64,000 nt of DNA from an uncultured Halomonas sp. (GCF_947493865.1 NZ_CANLTC010000001.1:1-64000); one strand, 5' to 3'; positions 34,359 to 44,946 are shown, numbered from the stretch's first letter. The notes: generated from the sequence alone by a model not told the origin. A program made the numbers and translations.

Positions 34359-35077
34359 CCGATACGATACTCGTCACCGGCTCGAGTCGCGGCATCGGCC
34401 GCGCCACCGCTCTTCGCCTGGCACAGGACGGCTTCGATATCGTGGTGCACTATCGTCGCGAACGCGAGGCCGCCGAGTCGGTGGTCGCAGAAATCCGCGC
34501 CCTGGGTCGAGAGGCGCGCATGCTGTGTTTCGACGTCACGGATCGTGATATGGCACGTCAGGTGCTCGAAGCGGATATCGATACCCACGGCGCTTATCAT
34601 GGCGTGATCTGCAATGCGGGCATTACCGCGGACGGCGCTTTTCCTGCCCTGACTGACGAGGCCTGGGACAGTGTCATCCACACCAACCTGGACGGCTTCT
34701 ATAACGTGATGAAGCCGCTGGTCATGCCGATGATCAGGCGACGCGCGCCAGGGCGCATCGTGGTGATGTCCTCGGTATCGGGAATCATGGGCAATCGGGG
34801 CCAGGTCAATTACAGCGCAGCCAAGGCGGGATTGATCGGCGCGGTGAAGGCGCTTGCCACTGAGCTTGCCAAGCGGCGTATCACGGTCAATTGTGTGGCG
34901 CCGGGGCTGATCGATACCGACATGACGGGTGAAATGAGTGAAGAAGCCCGCAAGCTCATTCCCATGCAACGTATCGGGACTGGTGCCGAAGTAGCTGCTG
35001 CGGTGAGCTTTCTCTGCTCACCTGATGCCGCCTACATCACGCGTCAGGTGATCGCGGTCAATGGCGGGATGTGCTGA
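34355..35077 (+). CDS. 3-oxoacyl-ACP reductase, FabG-like (ApeQ-like)
   Basis: A 240-residue short-chain dehydrogenase. The cofactor motif is TGSSRGIGRATALRLA (about residues 8-23), NAGITADGAF follows, and the Ser-Tyr-Lys catalytic set is in MSSVSGIMGNRGQ and VNYSAAKAG. It reduces the ketone left by the synthase before dehydration. It matches the KR called ApeQ in the known aryl polyene system. It ends the tight operon; the next gene begins 134 bases later. Confidence 0.92.
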   Translation: MTDTILVTGSSRGIGRATALRLAQDGFDIVVHYRREREAAESVVAEIRALGREARMLCFDVTDRDMARQVLEADIDTHGAYHGVICNAGITADGAFPALTDEAWDSVIHTNLDGFYNVMKPLVMPMIRRRAPGRIVVMSSVSGIMGNRGQVNYSAAKAGLIGAVKALATELAKRRITVNCVAPGLIDTDMTGEMSEEARKLIPMQRIGTGAEVAAAVSFLCSPDAAYITRQVIAVNGGMC

Positions 35078-35211
35078 GCCATGAGCAAAGTCTGAGTGAT
35101 TTGGCACCTAAGCGATCTTGATCCACGTTAATATACTAACTTTTCGCAGCGCTGATTTTTATCGCGACGATTATCTATCGCCCTTCATTTACACCGTTCA
35201 GGAATTCGTTC

Positions 35212-35892
35212 ATGAAATATCTCGCCTCGGGACTCTTGTTATTGTGTTCGCTTCACGCCCAGGCCTTTGAGCTGGATGAGTGGCAGGAATGGCAGGCCGC
35301 CACCCCCGCCTTTCAAAGCCAGCTCGAGCAAAGCCGCTGGCTCGAGGAGGCACAAATCCGGGTCCATGCCAGCGGACAGATGTTGTTCACGCCCTACGAG
35401 GCGATGGTATGGCGCTGGATTTCTCCAGCGCCACGCCTGGTCGAACTCGACAAGGCAGGACAACTGCTTGATTTAAGGCCAGAGGGCGATGAGGCTCCGG
35501 CTACACCTCCCTTGGAAAGAAACGACGACAACCTGCCCGGCGAACAGCAGATCGCTACGCTCTTGATGCATGCCTTGAGTGGCGATCTGGCCGCCTTGAA
35601 GAAAAACTATCATCTGTTACTGGAAGGCGATCGCGACGATTGGGAAATCATTCTACTGCCCCAGGATAGAAGCGAGGCCACCCCCAAGACGCTTACCCTC
35701 AAGGGTGGGCGCTTCATCGACGAGCTTACCGCCACCTCCTCGGAAGGTAACAAGCTGACCCTGGAACTTTCCGATCATCACCGCCTGGTGAAGGCCGAAG
35801 GGCCACTGCACCTTTTTCAAGTCCAGCAGAAAGAGGCGTTAGCGCAACAAGATGACGAGAGTGGCGGCGAAGAAGGTGAAGATGAGGATTAA
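35212..35892 (+). CDS. Second LolA-like secreted protein
   Basis: A 226-residue secreted protein with signal peptide YLASGLLLLCSLHAQA. It shares its layout with the LolA-like protein of the polyene operon: early FQSQLEQSRWLEEAQIRVHA, then GQMLFTPYEAMVWRWISPAP, then a helix IATLLMHALSGDLAALKKNY. The C terminus is strongly acidic (ESGGEEGEDED), unlike LolA. A 134-base gap before it and an AGGAA ribosome site suggest its own promoter. It is probably a paralogue working with the polyene exporter, or a divergent general LolA; the sequence does not decide. Confidence 0.65.
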   Translation: MKYLASGLLLLCSLHAQAFELDEWQEWQAATPAFQSQLEQSRWLEEAQIRVHASGQMLFTPYEAMVWRWISPAPRLVELDKAGQLLDLRPEGDEAPATPPLERNDDNLPGEQQIATLLMHALSGDLAALKKNYHLLLEGDRDDWEIILLPQDRSEATPKTLTLKGGRFIDELTATSSEGNKLTLELSDHHRLVKAEGPLHLFQVQQKEALAQQDDESGGEEGEDED

Positions 35893-35981
35893 GTTGCAAT
35901 CCGCGAGGCCGATAGAACAATAAGCGGCCCCTTATTTGATATTGATTGCCTGATATTGCCTGGTATCGACGACGGGTCCTC

Positions 35982-36007
35982 ATGAACCAGGAGCATGAAT
36001 CAGGAGA
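35982..36007 (+). repeat. 13-bp tandem duplication around a start site
   Basis: ATGAACCAGGAGC at 35982-35994 is followed directly by ATGAATCAGGAGA at 35995-36007, differing at two positions. Each copy carries an AGGAG ribosome site, so translation initiation of the following gene probably uses the second copy with a GTG at 36013. Confidence 0.6.
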
Positions 36008-36012
36008 ACTGC

Positions 36013-36618
36013 GTGCGCATAGCAATCATCTTCATCCTGCTGGCCACCCTGGCACTGGGTGCGGCGGGCATTACGGCCAGTGATCTGCACTGGCCATTGA
36101 CCCAGGATGCATTGATAACGGTCAGTCTCTATGGGCTCGTTCTGGTCGCAGCCATGGGGTTACTGGCACTCATGACAGCGCTCGTGCTTACCCTGAGCTC
36201 GCAACAGCGGGCACTGCAGCAAAGTCTTGATGCGCAGATGGATCAGCAACGGTACCTGGTCATCGTTCAACTTACCGAGCGTTTCGTGCACCAGGCAGAG
36301 ACCTTGCTCGAAAAGGAGAGCCTCGACCCCAATAAGCGCAGCGTGCAACGCTGCCTGGCGGTCGATGCGCTGCGCGGCAACAGTGGCCGCAGCGACCCCA
36401 ATTATCAGCGCCTGGCCAGACTGTTCGAATGGCTGGCAGAAGAAGTTGACGCCGCCCGAGATGACGACTCCAGCAGGCGTCTGTTCGAACCGATGCTGCG
36501 CCATTATGCTGAAATCGCCGATCAGCTTTGCCGTATCAGCGAGACCGACGAAAAACGGCTGGAAGCGTTTTTACGCTACCAGCCGCAGGTCGAGAAACGT
36601 GACGAAGAACCGGTTTAG
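36013..36618 (+). CDS. Hypothetical two-helix membrane protein
   Basis: About 201 residues from a GTG start. Two N-terminal transmembrane segments ([17 protein letters not shown] and [18 protein letters not shown]) lead to a cytoplasmic helical region rich in Gln, Glu and Leu that is likely coiled coil ([20 protein letters not shown]). No named family is recognised. The GTG at 36013 is chosen because AGGAG lies eight bases upstream, while the ATG at 35995 has its AGGAG too close. The stop overlaps the convergent RidA stop by four bases. Confidence 0.6.
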   Translation: MRIAIIFILLATLALGAAGITASDLHWPLTQDALITVSLYGLVLVAAMGLLALMTALVLTLSSQQRALQQSLDAQMDQQRYLVIVQLTERFVHQAETLLEKESLDPNKRSVQRCLAVDALRGNSGRSDPNYQRLARLFEWLAEEVDAARDDDSSRRLFEPMLRHYAEIADQLCRISETDEKRLEAFLRYQPQVEKRDEEPV

Positions 36619-36977
36619 GAATTCTTGATTGCGGCGGTCACGGTAATCTCCACCTTCAACTCTTGCGCCGGCATCTGGGCCACCACGCAGGTGCGTGCCG
36701 GGGCATGCCCTTCCGGCACCCAGGCATCCCAGATTTCGTTCATGGCGGCTATATCGCTCCCATCTTTCAGATAAATCGTGGCGGAGAGCAGATGCTCACG
36801 GTCGGAGCCGATCTCTTCGAGCAGTGCATCGAGGCGCGACAGCATGCTGTTGGTCTGCTCATTGATGTTGCCGTGGCGTACATCGGGGCCAGCTACCTGG
36901 CCACACAGATAGGCAACGCCGTTGTGGATGACTGCGCGACTCATGCGAGTCTGGGTATCGTGACGCTGAAGGGTCAT
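36615..36977 (-). CDS. RidA/YjgF-family protein
   Basis: A 120-residue RidA-family protein. The conserved beginning [17 protein letters not shown] and the end [10 protein letters not shown] match the family, including the [12 protein letters not shown] segment that contains the arginine needed for enamine/imine deaminase activity. RidA proteins remove reactive imine intermediates made by PLP enzymes, protecting them from inactivation. It is monocistronic, with AGGAA five bases before the ATG. The role is inferred from family only. Confidence 0.92.
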   Translation of the reverse strand: MTLQRHDTQTRMSRAVIHNGVAYLCGQVAGPDVRHGNINEQTNSMLSRLDALLEEIGSDREHLLSATIYLKDGSDIAAMNEIWDAWVPEGHAPARTCVVAQMPAQELKVEITVTAAIKNS

Positions 36978-37033
36978 GCGGGTTCCTTTTTTTGACGTGT
37001 ATGTCCATTGTCAACGGACGGTTGAAAACAGAA

Positions 37034-37888
37034 TTAGCGTAATAACAACAAGGGGATATCCGCCTTGCGCAACATGGCGGTGGTGGTGCTGCCCACCAGC
37101 AGATGGCGAATGCGCGAATGCCCGTAGGCGCCCATTACCAGCATGTCGATATCGTTTTCCTGCTGATAGGCACGCAGCGTGGCCTCGACTTCTCCGGCAC
37201 GAATGGCGCCCTGCACCCCAAGACCGGCGCGTCTCAACGTATCCAGCGCCCAGTCGAGCTGAGCACGATAATCCGCCACCCCAGCGCCGACCATCACGAT
37301 GTGAAAACTGACTCCCTTGAACAGCGGACTGGCAGCGATCATCTCGATTCCCTTGCGCGTGCTTTTTCCACCATCGAAGGCGATCATGACACGCTGAGGG
37401 GCACGAAATGTCTCGGGGACCATCAAAATAGGCCGATGTAACGCCCGCACCACACGCTCCAGGTTGGACCCCACGTGCTCACTGGCCAGATGGGCGGACT
37501 CGCCACGCTTGCCCAGTACCAGTAGACGCGTCTCGCTTTCCAGTTCGCTCAATGTCTCGACCAGTTCACCATTGCGCTGACGTGCCAATGGTTCTTCCAC
37601 GCCCTGCTCGCGTGCCCGCTGCCGCGCCGCGTCCAGCATCGAACGGCCCTGTTCCTGAGCAATCCGTGCGCGTCGCTCATCCAGGGAAGCCAGCTCCTCG
37701 AGTAGATGCTCCCGGCTACCCAGGCCGATGTTGCCGGAAAAATCACCTTCGTCAGGCGGCAGATGATTATCCAGCACGTGCAGGAAGGTCAGCGGCGCCG
37801 CAAGACGTTGACTGGCCCAGACGCCATAGTCGCACACCGCCGTGGAGTATCCGGAGCCATCGATACAGGCCATTACGTGTTCGCTCAT
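37034..37888 (-). CDS. Tandem universal stress protein (UspA family)
   Basis: A 284-residue protein made of two UspA domains. The second domain carries the ATP-binding pattern MGAYGHSRIRHLLVGSTT (GxxG then GS after nine residues), while the first domain has GKRGESAHL followed by SNLERVVRALHRP, a weaker form. Universal stress proteins bind ATP or AMP and modulate stress survival or transporters. It lies 75 bases from the SulP transporter on the same strand, and the pairing of Usp and SulP genes suggests the protein could regulate the transporter. An AAGGAG site precedes the ATG. Confidence 0.88.
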   Translation of the reverse strand: MSEHVMACIDGSGYSTAVCDYGVWASQRLAAPLTFLHVLDNHLPPDEGDFSGNIGLGSREHLLEELASLDERRARIAQEQGRSMLDAARQRAREQGVEEPLARQRNGELVETLSELESETRLLVLGKRGESAHLASEHVGSNLERVVRALHRPILMVPETFRAPQRVMIAFDGGKSTRKGIEMIAASPLFKGVSFHIVMVGAGVADYRAQLDWALDTLRRAGLGVQGAIRAGEVEATLRAYQQENDIDMLVMGAYGHSRIRHLLVGSTTTAMLRKADIPLLLLR

Positions 37889-37963
37889 GCTGGGCTCCTT
37901 CCTTTGTCTTTTTCGGCAACGTCTTGTATCGGTTCTAATCTATCTCAGGATCGATGAACAGGT

Positions 37964-39454
37964 CTAATGCCCACCCATCAGTTGCTCGACGGAATCCGGC
38001 TTGTCATGAACCGCGAAGCGATCGACGATAGTGGCGCTTGCCTGATCCAGGCCCACCACTTCGACCTCGGTGCCTTCCCGGCGAAACTTGATCACGACCT
38101 TGTCCAGGGCGCCCACGGCGGTAATATCCCAGAAATGTGCTCGGGATAGATCGATCTTCACCCGTTCGACGGTCTCCTTGAAGTCGAAGGCGTCGGTAAA
38201 ACGCGTCGCCGAGGTGAAGAACACCTGGCCAACCACGGTGTATTCCCGGGTGCGTCCATCGGTGCTCATTTCACTACCGATATAAAGCACCTGACCCACC
38301 TTGTTGGCGAAGAACAACGATGCCAGAAGCACCCCGACGAACACGCCGATGGCCAGGTTATGGGTTGCGACCACGACCGCCACCGTCGCCACCATGACGA
38401 TATTGGTGCTCATTGGATGCTTCTTGAGATCCCGCAGGGACTCCCAGCTGAAAGTACCGATGGAGACCATGATCATCACCGCCACCAGCGCCGCCATGGG
38501 AATCTGGGACACCCAGTCGCTCAGGAACACCACCATCAGCAGCAGCACGACACCGGCCACCAAAGTAGACAGCCGAGTACGGCCGCCGGATTTCACGTTG
38601 ATCACCGATTGGCCGATCATGGCGCAACCCGCCATGCCACCCAACAGGCCGGCGCCGATGTTGGCGATGCCCTGGCCCTTGCACTCCCGGTTCTTGTCAC
38701 TCGGCGTATCCGTGAGCTCATCGACGATGGTCGCGGTCATCATCGACTCCAGCAGGCCGACCACGGTCAGCATGACCGAGTAGGGAAAGATGATCGTCAG
38801 CGTCTCGAAGGTCAGCGGCACGTCCGGCCACAGGAATACCGGCAGGGTATCCGGCAGCTCGCCCATGTCACCCACGGTACGTATGTCCATGCCGCTTATC
38901 ATGTAAACGGCGGTAAGTACCAGAATGCACACCAGCGGGGATGGCACCGCGCGGCCGATCTTCGGCAGCAGCGGGAACAGATAGATGATGCCGAGGCCGG
39001 CAGCGGTCATGGCATAAACGTGCCAGGTGACACCGGTCAACTCAGGTAACTGAGCCATGAAGATCAAAATTGCCAGGGCATTGACGAAGCCGGTGACCAC
39101 GGAGCGGGAAACGAAGCGCATCAGATTCGCCAGGCGCAGATAGCCCGCGATGATCTGCAGCACGCCGGTGAGCAGCGTGGCCGCCAGCAGATACTCGAGC
39201 CCGTGCTCTCTGACCAGGGTCACCATCAACAGCGCCATGGCGCCGGTGGCGGCGGAGATCATGCCGGGGCGACCACCGACGAAGGCAATGATGACGGCGA
39301 TACAAAACGAGGCGTAAAGACCGACCTTGGGATCGACCCCTGCGATGATCGAGAAGGCGATTGCCTCGGGAATCAATGCCAGGGCGACGACGATGCCGGC
39401 CAGCAGATCATTCTTGATATTGGAAAACCAGGCGTGGCGGATGGATCGAATCAT
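37964..39454 (-). CDS. SulP-family anion transporter with STAS domain
   Basis: A 496-residue SulP transporter. The N-terminal membrane domain begins with [20 protein letters not shown] (the SulP signature) and has about eleven or twelve membrane segments. The C-terminal STAS domain spans roughly residues 395-490 ([20 protein letters not shown]). SulP proteins import sulfate or bicarbonate with Na+ or H+; the substrate is not readable. The universal stress protein gene lies downstream on the same strand and may be co-transcribed. Confidence 0.9.
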   Translation of the reverse strand: MIRSIRHAWFSNIKNDLLAGIVVALALIPEAIAFSIIAGVDPKVGLYASFCIAVIIAFVGGRPGMISAATGAMALLMVTLVREHGLEYLLAATLLTGVLQIIAGYLRLANLMRFVSRSVVTGFVNALAILIFMAQLPELTGVTWHVYAMTAAGLGIIYLFPLLPKIGRAVPSPLVCILVLTAVYMISGMDIRTVGDMGELPDTLPVFLWPDVPLTFETLTIIFPYSVMLTVVGLLESMMTATIVDELTDTPSDKNRECKGQGIANIGAGLLGGMAGCAMIGQSVINVKSGGRTRLSTLVAGVVLLLMVVFLSDWVSQIPMAALVAVMIMVSIGTFSWESLRDLKKHPMSTNIVMVATVAVVVATHNLAIGVFVGVLLASLFFANKVGQVLYIGSEMSTDGRTREYTVVGQVFFTSATRFTDAFDFKETVERVKIDLSRAHFWDITAVGALDKVVIKFRREGTEVEVVGLDQASATIVDRFAVHDKPDSVEQLMGGH

Positions 39455-39583
39455 TCTTGGTTCCGTTGGGTTGCTCTAGCGCGCAGCCTGCATCGAACGC
39501 ACGAAGCGCCGCGCCGCGACGAACAAGGCGATGAATACACATCAGGAAATGGGAGCGCATTCTATCAGCTAGCCGATATCACT

Positions 39584-40492
39584 TCACCCCGACGGCTTCA
39601 GTGCAAGCGCTTCTAACCGGCGCCTTTCGATACGCCGATCGATGAGCCCCTTGACCAGCAAGGTGCCGATGATCAGAGTGCCGCCAGCAAAGGCCAGATT
39701 CGACGGCTGCTCGTGAAGTATCCACCATACCCACAGGGTGCCGGCGACGGTTTCCAGCAGGAACAACAGGCTGACTTCCGCGGAGGGCAAATAAAGTGGG
39801 CCTCGCTGGATCAGGGTAAAGCCCATGGGAATCAAGATCAGGCACAACAGCACCAGTAAGCTGGCTTGATCCGCGCTGGGCAGAGCCACCCCGCCGCTGG
39901 CAAGCAGAGGTGCCGTTGCGGCCACCATCAGCCCTGCTAGAGTCAACATCGGGCTCATGTCGATGCCTGGGCGAATACGGCACAGGGTAAAATTGGCCGC
40001 CAGGGAAAACGCCGCCAGCAAGGCAAAGCCGTTGCCGACCCAGGAGCCGGCCCCTGCATCGTCGAACACGATCAATGACGTGCCCAGCAGGCACAAGGCG
40101 ATGGCGATCCAGGTTCGAAGGGGCAGATATTCCTGCAAGAAGAAACGTGACAGCAACGCCGCGATCAAGGGGGCACCAGCCAGAATCATCAATACGTTGC
40201 CGCCCTTGGTGTACTGATTACCCAGCACGAAGCCGTAATTCGACAGAGTGAAAAGCACTGCCACACCGACACCGACCCAGCCACAGCGCAAAAACGAGTT
40301 AACGGTATAACGCCTTTTGCGCAGTGCCACGATGATCAGGAAGCCCAACGCCGTCAGCAGGCCTCGCCAGAACAATATCTGGCTATCCGGCAGGTCGATC
40401 AGCTTGATCAGCAAGGCGTCCGGGGAAATGATCAGCGGGCCTGCCGCCGTCAGCAGCAGGCCTTTTTGGCGAAAGGAAAGAGTGGAAAACAA
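39584..40492 (-). CDS. EamA/DMT-family exporter
   Basis: A 302-residue drug/metabolite transporter with ten transmembrane segments arranged as two EamA repeats (for example SQILFWRGLLTALGFLIIVA in the first, and WVGNGFALLAAFSLAANFTL in the second). These proteins export amino acids or metabolites. The start is a TTG with GAGGAC just upstream; no closer ATG is available. It stands alone between SulP and the slipin gene. Confidence 0.82.
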   Translation of the reverse strand: MFSTLSFRQKGLLLTAAGPLIISPDALLIKLIDLPDSQILFWRGLLTALGFLIIVALRKRRYTVNSFLRCGWVGVGVAVLFTLSNYGFVLGNQYTKGGNVLMILAGAPLIAALLSRFFLQEYLPLRTWIAIALCLLGTSLIVFDDAGAGSWVGNGFALLAAFSLAANFTLCRIRPGIDMSPMLTLAGLMVAATAPLLASGGVALPSADQASLLVLLCLILIPMGFTLIQRGPLYLPSAEVSLLFLLETVAGTLWVWWILHEQPSNLAFAGGTLIIGTLLVKGLIDRRIERRRLEALALKPSG

Positions 40493-40562
40493 GGCGTCCT
40501 CGGCGGCAACTCAAGCAACGTTCAAGCCTGCTCAAATTGCGCGCCGAAAACAAGCTGTTAAA

Positions 40563-41462
40563 TCATATATCCCGTGAGGATGGGCCGCTGTCGTTCCGGG
40601 TTGGTTTTGGGTCACTCTCGGTTGGCTCAGGCGTCGAGCTAGACGCTGGCTGCGGGCTACCACCGCCCTTAACCATCGTCTTGAACACATCCATGATGTC
40701 CAGGGGCAGCGGGAACACGATGGTTGAGGCGTTCTTGTTGCTCATGTCGCTCATGGTCTGCAGGTAGCGCAACTGCAGGGATGCGGTATTGCCGGACATG
40801 ACATTGGCGGCCTCGACCAGTTTTTTCGATGCCTGCAGCTCCCCTTCCGCGTGAATGACCTTGGCGCGCCGCTCCCGTTCCGCTTCGGCCTGCCGGGCGA
40901 TGGCGCGAATCATGCTTTCATCGAGGTCCACGTGCTTGATCTCCACGTTGGCCACCTTGATGCCCCACTCCTCGGTCTGGGTATCGATGATCTCCTGGAT
41001 GTCATCGTTGAGCTTGTCCCGCTCGGAGAGCATTTCATCCAGATCGTGCTTGCCCAGCACCGAGCGCAGGGTGGTCTGAGCCAACTGGCTGGTCGCAACG
41101 GTGAAGTTCTCCACCTGAATGATCGCCTTCTCCGGGTCAACCACGCGAAAATAGAGCACCGCATTGACCCGCACGGTGACGTTGTCCCGGGAGATCACGT
41201 CCTGCTCCGGCACGTCCATGGTGACCACCCGCAGATCGACCACCTCCATCTTCTGGATGATGGGAATGATGATGAACAGACCCGGCCCCTTGACCGCCTG
41301 ATAGCGGCCCAGGAAGAACACCACGCCACGCTTGTACTCCGGCAGAATGCGAATCGATGCCGCCAACAGCAGCAACACCAGCACTACGGGAACGAGATAG
41401 GATACCCACATGGAAACATCTCCTCGGATCGCCTCGAGCAGAGGCTGGATTGATTCATTCAT
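40563..41462 (-). CDS. Slipin (SPFH/stomatin-like) protein
   Basis: A 299-residue stomatin-like protein. One N-terminal membrane segment ([16 protein letters not shown]) precedes the SPFH domain (about residues 40-230, with [33 protein letters not shown], and ILHA-type helix [20 protein letters not shown]). The C-terminal tail is Pro/Ser rich and low complexity. Slipins pair with NfeD proteins in a conserved operon; here the two genes overlap by four bases (ATGA). They act in membrane microdomain organisation or proteolysis of membrane proteins. Confidence 0.92.
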   Translation of the reverse strand: MNESIQPLLEAIRGDVSMWVSYLVPVVLVLLLLAASIRILPEYKRGVVFFLGRYQAVKGPGLFIIIPIIQKMEVVDLRVVTMDVPEQDVISRDNVTVRVNAVLYFRVVDPEKAIIQVENFTVATSQLAQTTLRSVLGKHDLDEMLSERDKLNDDIQEIIDTQTEEWGIKVANVEIKHVDLDESMIRAIARQAEAERERRAKVIHAEGELQASKKLVEAANVMSGNTASLQLRYLQTMSDMSNKNASTIVFPLPLDIMDVFKTMVKGGGSPQPASSSTPEPTESDPKPTRNDSGPSSRDI

Positions 41463-42964
41463 GACGTCGACGCATCGGAATCGGACTCCACCCGGTAAGG
41501 CGCCACTTCGACGGTCAAACCGTCGAGGGACATGACCCTTACCCGCTGATTCTTGCGTACCGCTTCACCGCTACGGGCATTCCAACGCTCGCCGCGCAGC
41601 CGCACATGCCCCTGATGATCGAAATCCTCCAGCGCGATTGCCGTCATCCCGATCATCTCTTCTTGACCACTGCGCGGGGGTTTCTTGCGCAGCCGTGCAA
41701 AGCGTATCGCTACCCACAGCAACAAACCGGCGGCCACCAGCGCCACCCCCGCTATCAAAGGAATCGATACCGCCATGTTTTCGTCATCCATCAGGATTAT
41801 CGAGCCTGTGACAAAGGCAACGATGCCGCCTATACCGAGAATGCCGAAACTCGGCATGAGCGCTTCGCCGACGATTAGCCCCAGCCCCAATAGAATCAAT
41901 GCAAGTCCGGCGTAGTTGATCGGCAGCACCTGAAAGGCGAACAGCGCCAGCAGCAAACAGATGGCGCCGATGGTGCCCGGCACCAGGGCACCGGGATTGA
42001 TCAATTCGAAAATCAGGCCGTAGATGCCGATGATCATCAGGAAATAAGCGATGTTGGGGTCGGCGATGATCGACAGGAGCTCCGTGCGCCAATCCGAATC
42101 GAAACGCTCGATGGCGAGGTCCGCGGTCTGTAGCGTCTCGCTGCCGTCGCTCATGACGACCTCGCGACCATCGATCTGAGTCAGCAGATCCTGCACGTCC
42201 GTCGCCACGACGTCGGTGACGTTCTGCTCCAGCGCCTCTCGCGCAGTGAGATTCACCGCCTCTCGCACCGCCTGCTCGGCCCAGTCCGCATTACGCCCGT
42301 GACGTTCTGCCAAAGTACGGATATAGGCCACCGCGTCCTCGAGCACCTTGCGCTCCATGGCGGTTTCGCCGCGACGCTTTCCATCGCCGGCTTCCTCGGC
42401 CTGATCCTGCTGTTCATCTTGCTCTCTATCGCCGGACGATGATTCTTCGGGTTGTACGTCCTGATCAGACTGATTGGAGGGCTTCGGCGAACCAGATTCG
42501 TCCTCTTCGGAACCGGGCATGCCACCGCCGCCGAGCTGCACCGGCGTGGCCGATCCCAGGTGCGTGGAAGGCGCCATGGCAGCGACGTGACTGGCCAGCA
42601 GCAAATAGGTTCCGGCGCTGGCGGCCCGGGCCCCGGAGGGCGCGACATACACCGCTACCGGCACATCTGATGCAAGCATGGCGCTGATCATGCTCCGCAT
42701 CGAGGAGGCCAGCCCACCCGGGGTGTCGAGTCTCAGGATTGCCAGAGCGGCATTCTGCTCTTCCGCCATCTCCAGGCCACGCTGAAAATAGTCGCTGGTC
42801 GCAGGATTGATGCTGCCCTCGATGGTCATCACCAAAGCATTTTGACGCTCGGCTTGGTTCTCTTCCTGGGCGCTGGCGAGAAAGGCGATCACTATGCCGC
42901 TCACTAGGCACAGTAGCCACAGGAAACGATGACACTTGGACAGGATATTACGAGTGCCTGGCAT
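41459..42964 (-). CDS. NfeD-family membrane protein with ClpP-like serine protease domain
   Basis: A 501-residue NfeD1b-type protein. After the signal peptide ([18 protein letters not shown]) comes a ClpP-fold serine protease domain with [18 protein letters not shown] and the nucleophile region [13 protein letters not shown], interrupted by an acidic low-complexity insert ([20 protein letters not shown]). Then follow four membrane helices ([16 protein letters not shown]) and a C-terminal OB-fold NfeD domain. It is thought to cleave membrane proteins such as the partner slipin. The ATG at 42964 is preferred over a longer frame to 43027. Confidence 0.9.
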   Translation of the reverse strand: MPGTRNILSKCHRFLWLLCLVSGIVIAFLASAQEENQAERQNALVMTIEGSINPATSDYFQRGLEMAEEQNAALAILRLDTPGGLASSMRSMISAMLASDVPVAVYVAPSGARAASAGTYLLLASHVAAMAPSTHLGSATPVQLGGGGMPGSEEDESGSPKPSNQSDQDVQPEESSSGDREQDEQQDQAEEAGDGKRRGETAMERKVLEDAVAYIRTLAERHGRNADWAEQAVREAVNLTAREALEQNVTDVVATDVQDLLTQIDGREVVMSDGSETLQTADLAIERFDSDWRTELLSIIADPNIAYFLMIIGIYGLIFELINPGALVPGTIGAICLLLALFAFQVLPINYAGLALILLGLGLIVGEALMPSFGILGIGGIVAFVTGSIILMDDENMAVSIPLIAGVALVAAGLLLWVAIRFARLRKKPPRSGQEEMIGMTAIALEDFDHQGHVRLRGERWNARSGEAVRKNQRVRVMSLDGLTVEVAPYRVESDSDASTS

Positions 42965-43027
42965 GGCGTCCCCGCTTGATAACTGCCGGCCGTTTTTCAA
43001 CGGCCAGTCAGTGTTGCTGTAACGCAC

Positions 43028-44848
43028 TCAATTTGGCGTTTGAAGCTTCTTATACAGACCTTGGGAATCCTGTCGGGTTTCATTATTGGCGCCGGGATTG
43101 CCATTGGCGCCGCTGTTTTCAGGGTTCTGGCTTTCACCGGCGCTGCCATCACCGCCACCTTGAATCACCTCGCCAAGGGTTTCGATGGGAGAGGAGATCA
43201 GGTTCTGCAACGCCTTGCGAATGGCCTGACCGGCGATATCGCCAAATTCGATGGAGCCGGATTTATCCAGCGGAATGGTGATGGGGATTTCGAGCTCGAT
43301 GGTGCCATCGTCGTTACGCAATACGCCGATCAAGGTCTTCACCGGCAAATCCGTGGCGGAGGCATCGACTTGCTCGCCCAGCCTGATTCGACGCAGCATG
43401 AGCTGATTGTCGGTTTTGAGCCGGCCATCCTCCAGGCGGTAATTAAGATCAAGGGTCACCTCGCCCTGTTCGATTTCATAGCCCGCAAACCGGCGCAGAT
43501 AAGGCGCGAAGGTCGCCAGACGCATTTGTTCGAAATGCATCTCGAAATTGCCCTGCCAGGGATCGCTCAATGGATCATAAATACCTTGGATATTCAGCGG
43601 CGAACCATCCGAAACCTGGCCCTTCAACGAGAGCTCACCCCCATCCTGCTGTGATGAAGAGAGCGCTTTCCATTCACCTTGAAGCGCTGAAAAATCGATC
43701 TCGAAAGGCTGTGACAAGTGCCGATCGGCAAAGGCCATCGCGCCCTTTTCCACCAGAAGTTCGTCCAGGGCGTAGCGCATCGACGAAGAAGATTTTTGCC
43801 CGGTTTCTTTTCGTTCAGGCGTTTTCTGATTCTGAACCTCAGGGGGCGTCCAGGCCGAGAGATTGGTTCCCAGCTGCTCGTTGACGACCACCTTGGCCCA
43901 GGGTTCCCGGAGGATGATGCGGTCAGCCTCGAGCCGGGGCCGATCGAGCTCGAACAGAAAACCATCGATATCCGCATGGGTTACCCGGGCGATCTGCTGC
44001 TCGCTGTCGGGTTCGAGCATCACCACATCACGCAGATCCGTGTCACCGCTGATGCGCACCCCGGCATCCGTTGCCTCTCCTGCCTGCATTCGCGCCTGGG
44101 TGGCTAAGGTTCCCTGCTTCGCCCGGGCGCTCACCACGTTGTCCAGATAACCGGAAAGCGCCGTCAATGGCAGCTTTTCAGCGGTCATGTCCACATCCAA
44201 CCGCCAGGGCGAGAACCCCATCCTGCCTTGCGCGCTCAAATCCGCACCATTGAGCCGGGACTGACTCTGCAGCGAAAACGGCGCGTCGGAGGTGTTGTCG
44301 TACCCTTCGGCCTCCAGACTCACCTGCTCGAAGGAGAGCGTAACCGGCTCCTCGGGTCGCCGATTGATCCAGTCGAGCCGACCGTCATCGGCGGTAATCC
44401 GCTCGATCAGAATGGGGGTGGGTTGTTGATCCTTGCTCTCGTCATCGCCGGCCAACATCTCTACCAGGTTCCAGTTGCCGTCTTCCTGCCAGATGAGCTG
44501 CAGACGAGGCGACCGAAGATCCAGGTGCGTGAGACGCCACCCCGGCGACCAGAGCGAGCGCCAGGCCACATCCGCCGTGATACGTTCGCTGGACAGTACC
44601 GGCGTTTGTGCTTGACCCGCGACCTGTACATTCTCAAGCGTCAACTCCAGGGTGAATGGATTATCGATCGCAACCTTCTCGATGGTAGTCTCGCGCCCGG
44701 TGATGGATGAGAACGTCGACTCCAGGCGCTGCTCGATGTAATACGGCACAGCCCATAGCCAGGCGATCAGCAGCAGCCCCACCACAACGATCAAAATCGA
44801 TGGAATGAGCCACCAGCGCCTGGACGAACCCTGTCGTGTCGTTGTCAT
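43028..44848 (-). CDS. AsmA-like DUF748 protein
   Basis: A 606-residue protein with one N-terminal membrane anchor (LIPSILIVVVGLLLIAWLWA) and a long periplasmic part in the AsmA/DUF748 style. It holds repeated beta-rich segments (for example LTHLDLRSPRLQLIW, FEQVSLEAEGYDN, and QGEVTLDLNYRLEDGRL). The C-terminal 40 residues are Gly/Asn/Glu rich and probably disordered. AsmA-like proteins are thought to move phospholipids between membranes. A good AGGGAAG site precedes the ATG. It sits just upstream of the NfeD gene on the same strand. Confidence 0.82.
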   Translation of the reverse strand: MTTTRQGSSRRWWLIPSILIVVVGLLLIAWLWAVPYYIEQRLESTFSSITGRETTIEKVAIDNPFTLELTLENVQVAGQAQTPVLSSERITADVAWRSLWSPGWRLTHLDLRSPRLQLIWQEDGNWNLVEMLAGDDESKDQQPTPILIERITADDGRLDWINRRPEEPVTLSFEQVSLEAEGYDNTSDAPFSLQSQSRLNGADLSAQGRMGFSPWRLDVDMTAEKLPLTALSGYLDNVVSARAKQGTLATQARMQAGEATDAGVRISGDTDLRDVVMLEPDSEQQIARVTHADIDGFLFELDRPRLEADRIILREPWAKVVVNEQLGTNLSAWTPPEVQNQKTPERKETGQKSSSSMRYALDELLVEKGAMAFADRHLSQPFEIDFSALQGEWKALSSSQQDGGELSLKGQVSDGSPLNIQGIYDPLSDPWQGNFEMHFEQMRLATFAPYLRRFAGYEIEQGEVTLDLNYRLEDGRLKTDNQLMLRRIRLGEQVDASATDLPVKTLIGVLRNDDGTIELEIPITIPLDKSGSIEFGDIAGQAIRKALQNLISSPIETLGEVIQGGGDGSAGESQNPENSGANGNPGANNETRQDSQGLYKKLQTPN

Positions 44849-44946
44849 CGAACTTCCCTTTAAAGCAGCAGATCATGGATAGATTCTAAGGATGGCAGCA
44901 GAATCTCGTCTTGCCCAATCACGACAATGCTTCTCGCCAGGCACAT

